A stretch of DNA of 18,122 nt from CAZVEV01 sp964625865 (GTDB taxonomy: Bacteria; Planctomycetota; Phycisphaerae; SM23-33): positions 1 through 18,122 of the forward strand of contig CAZVEV010000101.1 in the NCBI GenBank assembly GCA_964625865.1, in the 5' to 3' direction. Position 1 is the first letter of the stretch. Each line of letters starts with the position of its first letter. The position numbers were made by a program, and so were the translations under genes. The notes under the pieces are model-generated. The model was not told the origin of the DNA and did not search any database. It saw only the letters and a program-made list of their open reading frames with translations. This document shows positions 7,777 through 15,308 of this stretch, piece by piece.

Positions 7777-8277
7777 CTATTCAATCTCGAAGAACCGCTC
7801 GGCGCCGGCGCCGCAGACCGGACAGGTCTCGGGCGCATCGCCGTTGATCGTATTGCCGCAGACGTTGCAGACGACGATCTTCGACGCCGGCAGGTCGCCT
7901 CCCGCTTCATGCGCCGCCAGGGCATCGCTGTACAGGCCGTGATGAATCTCCTCGACGGCCAGCGCGTTGCGGAACGACGCCAGCGCCGCGACGTTGCCTT
8001 CGGCTTCGGCTTCGGCGACGAACTTCGGATACATCTGCTGGAACTCGAAGCCTTCGCCCTCGATGGCGGCGGCGAGGTTGGCGGCCGTCTCGCCGATACC
8101 GCCCAGCGCGCGCAGGTGGGCGTGGGCGTGGATGGTCTCAGCGGCTGCCGCGGCGCGGAACAGCTTGGCGATCTGCGACCGTCCGTCGGCGTCGGCTTTC
8201 TTTGCAAAGGCCAGGTACTTGCGATTGGCCTGCGACTCACCAGCGAATGCGTCCTGAAGATTGTCCGTCGTTGCCAT
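7777..8277 (-). CDS. rbr: Rubrerythrin
   Basis: 166 residues. The ATG at 8277 follows GAAGGAG by 7 nt. The N-terminal ferritin-like four-helix domain carries diiron ligands in GESQANRKY (E14), ETIHAHAH (E47, H50), the EAEAEGN segment (89-95) and EEIHHGLY (E109/E110, H112/H113). The C-terminal rubredoxin-like site is C137, C140, C152, C155 (CNVCGN ... CPVCGA). Known: rubrerythrin reduces hydrogen peroxide to water with electrons from rubredoxin or a reductase, protecting anaerobes in the cytoplasm. Length and domain order are normal. It is the first gene before the rubredoxin-fused reductase on the same strand, which suggests co-transcription, although 153 bp and a REP-like palindrome separate them. 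Confidence 0.96.
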   Translation of the reverse strand: MATTDNLQDAFAGESQANRKYLAFAKKADADGRSQIAKLFRAAAAAETIHAHAHLRALGGIGETAANLAAAIEGEGFEFQQMYPKFVAEAEAEGNVAALASFRNALAVEEIHHGLYSDALAAHEAGGDLPASKIVVCNVCGNTINGDAPETCPVCGAGAERFFEIE

Positions 8278-8395
8278 GGTAAAGCTCCTTCTATCTGTTT
8301 ACCCGTGTGTATGTGAAATCCTACGCAGCAGGAAGCGGTCAAACAAGTGTCGCCCTGATTTTTGATGTTCGCAGAGAAATCGAACCATCAGACGC

Positions 8396-8401
8396 TATAA
8401 T
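8396..8401 (+). promoter_or_regulatory. Possible -10 element upstream of the endonuclease-family gene
   Basis: A perfect TATAAT stands in the gap between rubrerythrin and the divergent endonuclease-family gene. The sequence 17 bp upstream (AGAGAA) is a poor -35, so the call is weak. Confidence 0.28.
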
Positions 8402-8483
8402 CACTTGCCCCGGTGGTGGTCGCGGCGCAGGGCCAGACTGGACTGGCCACCGATCATCACATGGCCACCCGATGGAGAACACG

Positions 8484-9437
8484 ATGGTCTTCCCGTCACA
8501 GCCGTCCCGCCGCGGATGTCTTTCGGCACTGGCGCTGACCGCACTGGCGTGGTGTCTCTGCGCAGCCGGCGCGGGGTGCGGCCAGCCCGCGCCGCCAGTC
8601 CGCGTTCGCGTGATGACCTACAACATCCACCATGGGCAGGGCGAGGATGGCACGTTCGATCTGGAACGACTGGCGAAGGTCATCCGTGACGCACAGCCTG
8701 ACCTCGTCGCGCTGCAGGAGGTCGATTGCAGGACGCGGCGAGCCGGCGGTGTGGACCAGGCCGCGGAGCTTGGACGCCTGACGGGGATGCACGCGGTGTT
8801 CGGCAAGGCGATGGACTTCTCGGGCGGACAGTACGGCGAGGCGGTCCTATCGCGCTGGCCCATCCTGGAGAGCACTGCCCACCAACTCGGCCACGACAGA
8901 GGCACCGAGCCGCGAGCGGCCCTCGCCGTTCGCGTTCGCGCGGGCAAGGCCGGCCCGGTGCTGCTGTTTGTCGGCACGCATCTCGATCATCGGCGCGACG
9001 GTGCCCTGCGCTTGCGACAGGCGAAGAAGCTCAACGAGTTGTTCGTCAACGATGCCGGCCATCCCGTCATCCTCACCGGCGACCTGAACGCCATGCCCGA
9101 CAGTGACGCCATGCGAGCCCTGTTGCACCAGTGGACGCCAGCGGCAGGGAAGCAGGCGGCGCCGACCTGGCCGGCGGACAAGCCGACCGACAGGATCGAC
9201 TACATCCTCCTGCGACCGGCCGCGGGGTGGCGCATCGTCGAGTTCACGGTCATCGACGAGAAGATCGCCTCGGACCACCGCCCCCTGCTGGCCGTCCTGG
9301 AATGGCACGGGCAAGGCGTAGACGCGGCATCCTGCCGCGTTGCCGTGACGCCATCCAATCTTGCGTCGGCGGATCCCTCCAAGCGGCAAGATGCCGCTTC
9401 TACAGTAGCCGTCCGAGACGTTCGTCACGGCTGGTAG
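8484..9437 (+). CDS. Secreted endonuclease/exonuclease/phosphatase (EEP) family hydrolase
   Basis: 317 residues from the ATG at 8484, preferred because GGAGA (8474-8478) precedes it by 5-6 nt; an in-frame ATG at 8472 lacks a clear ribosome-binding site. A hydrophobic N-terminus (LSALALTALAWCLCAAGAGC) suggests export, possibly as a lipoprotein, though the lipobox is not canonical. EEP motifs in order: VMTYNIHHGQG, LVALQEVD (catalytic Glu), GTHLDH, ILTGDLNAMPDS (Asp/Asn), RIDYILL and ASDHRPLLAVLE (Asp-His). The family hydrolyses phosphodiester or phosphomonoester bonds with a divalent metal, and the substrate cannot be told. The fold should end at about VLEWHGQG; the last 38 residues are encoded by two REP-like palindromes and the DNA between and beside them. 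The stop overlaps the stop of the convergent gene by 13 nt. Confidence 0.88.
   Translation: MVFPSQPSRRGCLSALALTALAWCLCAAGAGCGQPAPPVRVRVMTYNIHHGQGEDGTFDLERLAKVIRDAQPDLVALQEVDCRTRRAGGVDQAAELGRLTGMHAVFGKAMDFSGGQYGEAVLSRWPILESTAHQLGHDRGTEPRAALAVRVRAGKAGPVLLFVGTHLDHRRDGALRLRQAKKLNELFVNDAGHPVILTGDLNAMPDSDAMRALLHQWTPAAGKQAAPTWPADKPTDRIDYILLRPAAGWRIVEFTVIDEKIASDHRPLLAVLEWHGQGVDAASCRVAVTPSNLASADPSKRQDAASTVAVRDVRHGW
9318..9342. repeat. REP-like palindrome, copy B (plus orientation, inside the coding region)
   Basis: ACGCGGCA-TCC-TGCCGCGT (9322-9340) is an 8-bp stem with a 3-nt loop, preceded by GTAG. Compared with copies A and C, the second base pair of the stem changes from A-T to C-G on both sides, a compensatory change. 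It encodes VDAASCRV in the tail of the EEP protein. Confidence 0.75.
9379..9403. repeat. REP-like palindrome, copy C (inverted relative to copy B)
   Basis: AAGCGGCA-AGA-TGCCGCTT (9381-9399). On the minus strand it reads with the same flank GTAG and TCT loop as the other copies. Together with copy B it forms an inverted pair with arms about 36 bp apart, near the junction of two convergent genes, like a bacterial interspersed mosaic element. Confidence 0.75.
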
Positions 9438-12034
9438 ACCACCACGGACTGCTTGAGCGGATTGGCGTTGAGTTTCAGGCCGCCATCGACAAGGTCCACG
9501 ACGCGAATCACCTCGGACCACTTCGCGTCGTCAGGCAGCAGGTCACCCAGGAGGTTGGGCTGGGCCTTGATCCAGTCACCGTTCAGGACGCTGTCGGGGC
9601 GCTTGGGGAACAGGGCGAAGTAGAGCATTTCCATTTCGACCAGTTCACTGAAGAAGTGCGTCCCGAGCGACACGTCGGGCACGATGTCGCCTCGCATCGT
9701 GACGATCTCACAGACGACCGAAACGGTGTTGATGTCGTTGAACGTGACGGGCACGCCCAGTTCGGGACTGCTGGTCGCCCAGCGCCCCGGGCCCATGAGG
9801 AGGATGTGTTTCTCGTCGTTGCGCCGCCGCCCGTCGACGTGTGCCAGTCGTCCGATCACTCGCGCGACGTTGTAGCGATCGGCGATGGTCAACTCGCCGT
9901 AGACTTCCGGCACGACGTAGATGATCCGCGCGACATCGCACGCCCTGCCCTGACCGATGACGGCGCCGTGGCTCTCGACGATCAACCGTTCGGGTGGAAT
10001 ATCGTCCGGGGCCTCGACGATCTTGCCCCCCTCCATGCCCTGAAGGGGACGACACTGGAGGAGACTGATCTTGCAGCCCTCGTCGGCCGTGAAGTTCGCG
10101 GCGAACTCAACGTCCACGGGATAGTCGTAGGCCGTGTGGAGGGTTCGCAGCGTCTCGCGCATCGTCTCGACGAAGTTCGAGTCATCCAGGAGCTTCTCGA
10201 ACGTCAACACCCACTGGGGGGCGACGGAAATGGCCCCCGGCCGTGCGGTTCGGGCCCTGCTGCGATCCTGCGAGGCGAACCAGTCGATCGGCAGTTTGGG
10301 GCTGGTGGCCGCGATGTCTTTGAACGATGCGCAGAGCAGTTGGCTGGCTTCGAGATCGATCACGTCGACTTTGCGTTGGGAGTACTGGCGGACCTGGTCG
10401 AAGTTGCTCTCCGGCCGCTTTTTCGGCGCGTTCAGCGAGACCACGCGCGTGTAGTCATCGTCGCTGCGGTCCACCGCCCGCGTGCCCATGCCGAACACCA
10501 GGCGAAGCATGCCCGCCTCGGGGTCGATCTCCTCGCTCCAGACGTACGGGTTGAAGGAGAAGCCCACGCCGGCAATCTGCGGGAAGTAGTAGCTCCGCCC
10601 GTAGCGTTCGCCGCTGACGCGCTGAACCAGCAGGGCCATCTGTTCGTCCTTGTCCAGCAGGCCGCGCTGCTCGCGATAGCTCAGGGCGTTGTGGCTCATG
10701 CAACTGGCGTAGATCGTGCGGACGGCGGCCAGGAAGTCGTCCAGGCGCCGACGGCGCGGGCCCTGGTTGGCACAGAAGACCGACTCGTACTTGCCCGCAA
10801 ACGCATTGCCGAAGTTGTCCTCCAGCAGGCTCGAAGACCTGACGATGATGGGCGACTGGCCGAAGTAGTCGAGCATGTCCTCGAACTGGCTCTGAACGTG
10901 CTCGGGGAATTGACCGGTCAGGATCCGCTGCCTGGCCCGATGGGCGCCCTGGAGAAAGGTCTCGGGCTTCTTCTGGCGCTCCCGGACCCACCAGACGCCG
11001 TTTTGCACGAGGAACGTGTAGAATACGTCCGAGCCGATGTAGAACGAGTCGTGCGGCTCGGTGGCTGCGTGGAGGGCCGGCGCGTCGGCGCGGATGATCG
11101 CGCGGGCCAGAAGCATCCCGACCGCCTTGCCCCCGATCAGCCCCGTGCCGATCATCCGGTCCTCCACGTGAAGCACGTCCTGGAGCGTCAGGTAGTTCTC
11201 GGCCAGTTCCATGACGCGGGGATCGCGCGTGATGGCCATTCGCAGCATCGTGCGGAGGCAGTTGGCCTGCTCGTGATCGGTCGCGTGTCCGGCTGCGGCG
11301 TCGTGAATCACTTCTTCGGCCCAGGCCCGCGTGCGTTGCCACACCCCCAGGTGCAGCCCGCTGGACTCCAGGCGCCCCCACGGCACGGAGGTCATGATCT
11401 CGGAAATCGTCACGCTGTCGGTAATCGGGCGGAACGTCTCGTTCTCCCAGACGTGAGGCATGTGCATCGTGGGCGAATAGCGCGACTGGACCTTCCACGG
11501 ATGGACGTAGACCTTGTCCTTGTGGCGATAGACGTCCATCAGCACCTGGGTGGTGTCCGAGATCGCCGACGTCGCGTGGAAGGAGTGGCGATTACGCAAG
11601 AGCCCGAAGTATGCGATGGCTTCCACGTCGTAGAGGTAGGGGCAGGTGAGCATGAAGAAATTGCCCAACATCTGGTCGGAGCACCAGTGGCCCGCGAGGT
11701 CGCTGAGGCAGTCGAAGACGTAGTACCCGCCCCGCCCGTGGCTCTCGATGACCTTGTGGATGCGTCCGAGGAACGTCTCGAGGCCTTCGTGCGGATCGAG
11801 GTGATGCACTTCGGCATACCCGTCATCGGGGATCAACTGTTCGTGCGTGGCGAAGCGGAAGTAGATCAGGGGCACGCCGAGGTCCTGGGCGGCCTGGCAG
11901 TACGGGGGCAGGAACAACGCGTAGTCCTGTACCGACTCGACCTGCCAGACCAGGTTGTCGCCCGGGATCAGTCCCTTGAGCGTCTGGTCCAGTCCGCCCA
12001 GGCCTGTCGTGAGATGAGAGTCAATCTGTGCCAT
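9425..12034 (-). CDS. PEP/pyruvate-binding (PPDK N-terminal, ATP-grasp) protein with degenerate KaiC-like N-terminal domain
   Basis: 869 residues from the ATG at 12034, preceded by AAAGG at 7 nt; an upstream in-frame start at 12076 would add 14 basic residues. Residues 1 to about 210 resemble a KaiC/RecA-like domain (TTGLGGLDQTLKGLIPGD, later a Walker B-like YYVFDCLSDL), but the P-loop position reads QVESVQDY with no GKT. From about 295, GTGLIGGKAVGML and VRSSSLLEDNFGNAFAGK (about 400) mark the pyruvate phosphate dikinase/PEP synthase ATP-binding domain, ending near 655 in SLLQCRPLQ. A conserved C-terminal region follows (MGPGRWATSSPELGVPVTF, GTHFFSELVE). The swivelling phosphohistidine domain and PEP barrel of true PpsA/PpdK are absent. 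Known: proteins of this architecture are annotated as PEP/pyruvate-binding proteins of unknown role. Inference: ATP-dependent phosphotransfer to an unknown acceptor, or a regulatory role. Confidence 0.85.
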   Translation of the reverse strand: MAQIDSHLTTGLGGLDQTLKGLIPGDNLVWQVESVQDYALFLPPYCQAAQDLGVPLIYFRFATHEQLIPDDGYAEVHHLDPHEGLETFLGRIHKVIESHGRGGYYVFDCLSDLAGHWCSDQMLGNFFMLTCPYLYDVEAIAYFGLLRNRHSFHATSAISDTTQVLMDVYRHKDKVYVHPWKVQSRYSPTMHMPHVWENETFRPITDSVTISEIMTSVPWGRLESSGLHLGVWQRTRAWAEEVIHDAAAGHATDHEQANCLRTMLRMAITRDPRVMELAENYLTLQDVLHVEDRMIGTGLIGGKAVGMLLARAIIRADAPALHAATEPHDSFYIGSDVFYTFLVQNGVWWVRERQKKPETFLQGAHRARQRILTGQFPEHVQSQFEDMLDYFGQSPIIVRSSSLLEDNFGNAFAGKYESVFCANQGPRRRRLDDFLAAVRTIYASCMSHNALSYREQRGLLDKDEQMALLVQRVSGERYGRSYYFPQIAGVGFSFNPYVWSEEIDPEAGMLRLVFGMGTRAVDRSDDDYTRVVSLNAPKKRPESNFDQVRQYSQRKVDVIDLEASQLLCASFKDIAATSPKLPIDWFASQDRSRARTARPGAISVAPQWVLTFEKLLDDSNFVETMRETLRTLHTAYDYPVDVEFAANFTADEGCKISLLQCRPLQGMEGGKIVEAPDDIPPERLIVESHGAVIGQGRACDVARIIYVVPEVYGELTIADRYNVARVIGRLAHVDGRRRNDEKHILLMGPGRWATSSPELGVPVTFNDINTVSVVCEIVTMRGDIVPDVSLGTHFFSELVEMEMLYFALFPKRPDSVLNGDWIKAQPNLLGDLLPDDAKWSEVIRVVDLVDGGLKLNANPLKQSVVVYQP

Positions 12035-12069
12035 CGTGCTGCCTTTCGTGCGGCGAGGTCTGTTGCGGA

Positions 12070-12112
12070 GGTTCAAGGTTAAAGGTTGGAGGCCGGAAGG
12101 TCAAAGGTCGAG
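12070..12112 (+). repeat. Heptanucleotide tandem array, left arm
   Basis: Six consecutive units of a GGTYNRA-type heptamer: GGTTCAA, GGTTAAA, GGTTGGA, GGCCGGA (plus one A), GGTCAAA, GGTCGAG. It resembles short tandemly repeated repetitive (STRR-like) sequences in form only. Confidence 0.7.
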
Positions 12113-12257
12113 CGCCACCAGTCTGAGGGCTCACCCCTGTCGGGGGGGGGGGGGGGGGGGGCCCCCCCCCGGGGGCCCCCCCCCCCCCGGCCCAAAGCCC
12201 CCCCCCCCCCCCCCAAGCCCCAAGACCGGTGGGGGGGCCCTCCAACCCCGGTGGCGC
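12112..12257. repeat. Hairpin core with poly-G and poly-C tracts; probable unresolved sequence
   Basis: Outer arms GCGCCACC (12112-12119) and GGTGGCGC (12250-12257) and inner arms GAGGGC (12125-12130) and GCCCTC (12237-12242) are nested inverted repeats. Between them are G20 (12142-12161), C9, G5, C13 and C17 (12198-12214). The order poly-G then poly-C on the plus strand is what poly-G read tails entering from both sides of an unreadable hairpin would give, so the true sequence here is doubtful. Confidence 0.7.
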
Positions 12258-12295
12258 CCCGCCACCCGGTGTTGGCCCCGCAGCCCACGCCACCC

Positions 12296-12323
12296 ATCGA
12301 CCTTCGACCTTGGGCCTTCGGCT
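12296..12323 (-). repeat. Heptanucleotide tandem array, right arm (inverted)
   Basis: Read on the minus strand: AGCCGAA, GGCCCAA, GGTCGAA, GGTCGAT. These are the same heptamer family as 12070-12112 in opposite orientation, so the arrays flank the G/C core as inverted arms. Confidence 0.65.
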
Positions 12324-12334
12324 CTTTTCCGCCC

Positions 12335-13216
12335 CTATCCTGATCGGAGCACTTCGACAAAAAGGCGCTGGGCACGGGTTCGCGGGCCCCCGCGGCGACG
12401 GAGCAGGGAGATATTGCGGATCCACTTGCTCTGGTCGCGAAACGGTACGCACGTGAGCATGCCCGCCGCCACCTCGCGTTCAACGGTGTTCCGCGGCAGG
12501 ATGCTGAGCCCTACGTCCACCTCCACGGCTCGCTTCAGTGTGTCGATGTTGTCGACCTCGGCGACGATGGCCGGCCGCACTCCCGTCCGCCGCAGCGCCC
12601 GGTCGATTGCCCGACGGGTCGGAATCTCGCGTGCCAACGCCACCATCCGCTCGGATTCGAGGTCCTGCGGGTCGACGCACATCTTGCCCGACAGCCGATG
12701 CCCCGGCGCACAGACCATCACCAACTGCTCGCCGGTGAAGAACGTTGAGACGATAGCGCGGTGCTTCTCCGGATAGGCCACCGCGCCGATGTCCATCTCG
12801 CCACGGAGGATCGACTCGGTGATGGTGGCCCAGTCGGTGTACTCCACGACGAGGTTGATCGTCGGGTGGGCCTTGATGAACGTTCGGATGAACGGCTGGA
12901 GGATGTACAGGCCTACCGAGTAGATCGTCCCCACTCGCAGCGACCCGCCGCGCCCCAGCGCAGCGGAGCGCACCTGCTTGCCCATCCGCTGGTACTGTTC
13001 GAGGATGCCCTTGGCGCCCTGGTAAAAGGCCCGCCCGGCCTGCGTAGGAGCGATCAGCCCGCCGCGGCGGGACAGCAATTGCGTGGCGTACTGGGCTTCG
13101 AGTTTGGCCAACTGCTGCGAAACAGCCGACTGCGAGACGTTATTCATCTCCGCCGCCCGCGAAAAGCTCCCCGAATCGACGAGATCGCAGAATGTTTTCA
13201 TTACAGTCGTGTGCAT
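12335..13216 (-). CDS. LysR-family transcriptional regulator
   Basis: 293 residues. The ATG at 13216 has GGGAG (complement at 13225-13229) 8 nt upstream and is preferred to a TTG two codons earlier. The N-terminal winged helix-turn-helix reads FCDLVDSGSFSRAAEMNNVSQ then SAVSQQLAKLE (about residues 9-42). An effector-binding domain follows (SLRVGTIYSVGLYILQPFI from about 92, MDIGAVAYP, LVMVCAPGHRL, VGLSILPRNTVE). Length and order are normal for the family. It is divergent from gdhA with a 270-bp gap containing a T-N11-A palindrome, so it probably controls gdhA and perhaps itself. Known: LysR proteins bind T-N11-A sites near the -35 region and respond to a small-molecule co-inducer. Inference: the effector may be a nitrogen or carbon metabolite such as 2-oxoglutarate or glutamate; this is not visible in the sequence. 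Confidence 0.93.
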   Translation of the reverse strand: MHTTVMKTFCDLVDSGSFSRAAEMNNVSQSAVSQQLAKLEAQYATQLLSRRGGLIAPTQAGRAFYQGAKGILEQYQRMGKQVRSAALGRGGSLRVGTIYSVGLYILQPFIRTFIKAHPTINLVVEYTDWATITESILRGEMDIGAVAYPEKHRAIVSTFFTGEQLVMVCAPGHRLSGKMCVDPQDLESERMVALAREIPTRRAIDRALRRTGVRPAIVAEVDNIDTLKRAVEVDVGLSILPRNTVEREVAAGMLTCVPFRDQSKWIRNISLLRRRGGPRTRAQRLFVEVLRSG

Positions 13217-13272
13217 GGTCAATTCTCCCGCAATAGCGGTTCGGTATCGTTTCGTGTCTGACCTCGCCCCGT

Positions 13273-13301
13273 AGTGTACGCAACAACAGGCTTCACCTCA
13301 A
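13273..13301 (-). promoter_or_regulatory. Promoter of the LysR gene
   Basis: On the minus strand TTGAGG (13301-13296) and TACACT (13278-13273) are separated by 17 bp. The predicted start near 13266 gives a leader of about 50 nt. The -35 lies 30 bp from the palindrome at 13331-13345. Confidence 0.55.
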
Positions 13302-13330
13302 GGGGTCTATAAGTTGCACTTCTTCGCTCT

Positions 13331-13345
13331 ATTAGTGAAACTAAT
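13331..13345. promoter_or_regulatory. LysR-type binding site (T-N11-A palindrome)
   Basis: ATTAGT-GAA-ACTAAT is a perfect 6-bp inverted repeat with a 3-nt spacer, and T13332-N11-A13344 fits the LysR box. It abuts the -35 of the gdhA promoter, as expected for the regulator encoded next door. Confidence 0.65.
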
Positions 13346-13375
13346 TGGACCTTCCCGCACCCTCCATGCTAATAT
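13345..13375 (+). promoter_or_regulatory. Candidate gdhA promoter
   Basis: TTGGAC (13345-13350) and TAATAT (13370-13375) are 19 bp apart. The wide spacer and poor -35 suit an activator-dependent promoter with the LysR box directly upstream. The predicted start near 13382 gives a leader of about 100 nt. Confidence 0.45.
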
Positions 13376-13388
13376 CTCGCCGTTCGGC

Positions 13389-13442
13389 CGGGACTGGCAG
13401 AGGCCATCGCCTCGACCCCGCTAACGCCAGGCAACCGCCTGG
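13389..13442 (+). promoter_or_regulatory. Structured leader of gdhA with alternative pairings
   Basis: Two tetraloop hairpins follow each other: GAGGC-CATC-GCCTC (13400-13413), extendable by CGGG/CCCG (13389-13392 with 13417-13420), and CCAGGC-AACC-GCCTGG (13427-13442). CTGGC (13394-13398) can instead pair with GCCAG (13426-13430), which would break the second hairpin. No known riboswitch class was recognised. Confidence 0.4.
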
Positions 13443-13472
13443 GAATAAGAACGTGACAGAGTTCACAAAGAC

Positions 13473-13479
13473 GAAGGAG
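13473..13479 (+). promoter_or_regulatory. Ribosome-binding site deciding the gdhA start
   Basis: GAAGGAG lies 4 nt before the ATG at 13484 and 7 nt before the adjacent ATG at 13487. The beta-helix, PEP-CTERM and rubrerythrin genes all have exactly 7 nt between this motif and ATG, which favours 13487. Confidence 0.6.
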
Positions 13480-13486
13480 TCCGATG

Positions 13487-14860
<1,374 letters not shown>

Positions 14861-14892
14861 TCGCTCCCGGCGCAATAGATGTAATACGTACC

Positions 14893-14931
14893 GTCCCGCC
14901 CCGCGTCATCCGGCGCGGGGCGGGACCTTTT
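14893..14931 (+). terminator. Intrinsic terminator of gdhA
   Basis: GTCCCGCCCCGCG (14893-14905) pairs perfectly over 13 bp with CGCGGGGCGGGAC (14914-14926), with an 8-nt loop, followed by CTTTT. It starts 33 nt after the stop codon and works only on the plus strand, as the minus side has no T-run. Confidence 0.85.
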
Positions 14932-15176
14932 CATGGCGGGGCCCACAAGAGGGGCACGAATCCAGGGCGTGCAACAGGTTTGCATGCGAAACGAACGGGC
15001 AATCGGCTCCGCGTGGAACCCGCCGCACACCCTGCGAACCTAACCGACTTCGTCCAAAGCAGTTGCGATAACAGAAGGGCGGCGTCAACCGCGTGCAGGT
15101 CCGGCGAAATCGTTCCCCGAGAGGCCCGCATCGCCAGCCATTCGCGCCGCCGGGGCGGACAGGTCCCCCGTAGCAC

Positions 15177-15220
15177 CTCGGCCAAGGGGTCTGGCAGTCC
15201 CGTGGCCGCACTTGGCCGAG
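15177..15220. repeat. 10-bp perfect inverted repeat with structured loop
   Basis: CTCGGCCAAG (15177-15186) pairs with CTTGGCCGAG (15211-15220). The 24-nt loop holds a second imperfect palindrome GGG-T-CTG-G-CAG-T-CCC. An A-run follows on the plus strand, so the T-run on the minus strand comes before the stem; it is not a normal terminator in either direction. Confidence 0.5.
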
Positions 15221-15308
15221 AAAAACGACTCTCCCCCCCACCATGACGTCAAGACGCGGCCAATCGGTCTTGGCCGGTCTCCAGAGCCGGTGCCTGTCCC
15301 GAATGGCC

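Larger units (their letters stand above)
12035..12334. other. 300-bp low-complexity intergenic element
   Basis: The gap lies between the LysR gene and the PEP/pyruvate-binding gene, both on the minus strand. It is made of a plus-strand heptamer array, an inverted-repeat core, G and C homopolymers, and an inverted heptamer array, listed separately. Open frames crossing it are Gly/Pro homopolymer translations and are not genes. Confidence 0.75.
14861..15308. other. 448-bp gap between the convergent gdhA and zinc-ribbon genes
   Basis: It contains the gdhA terminator, a 10-bp inverted repeat (15177-15220) and a near-palindromic TTTGCATGCGAAA around 14980. Open frames on both strands lack homology-like features, a ribosome-binding site or a signal peptide. 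tmRNA, SRP RNA and RNase P signatures were looked for and not found. It could hold a decayed gene or an unrecognised RNA. Confidence 0.5.

Noticed and set aside
9131..12082. Plus-strand 983-residue frame
   Set aside because: It is the antisense shadow of the PEP/pyruvate-binding gene; high GC keeps it open, and the minus strand carries all recognisable motifs.
12036..12776. Open frames through the G/C-rich region (Gly/Pro-rich products) on both strands
   Set aside because: They are homopolymer translations that also run antisense through the LysR gene; no protein-like motifs or ribosome-binding sites.
13385..13445. SAM-I riboswitch-like words (GGGACTGGC and GGCAACC) in the gdhA leader
   Set aside because: Order, spacing and remaining core elements do not fit the SAM-I consensus, and gdhA is not a usual SAM-regulated gene.
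14932..15245. Possible tmRNA, SRP RNA or RNase P RNA
   Set aside because: The conserved cores of these RNAs were not found on either strand.
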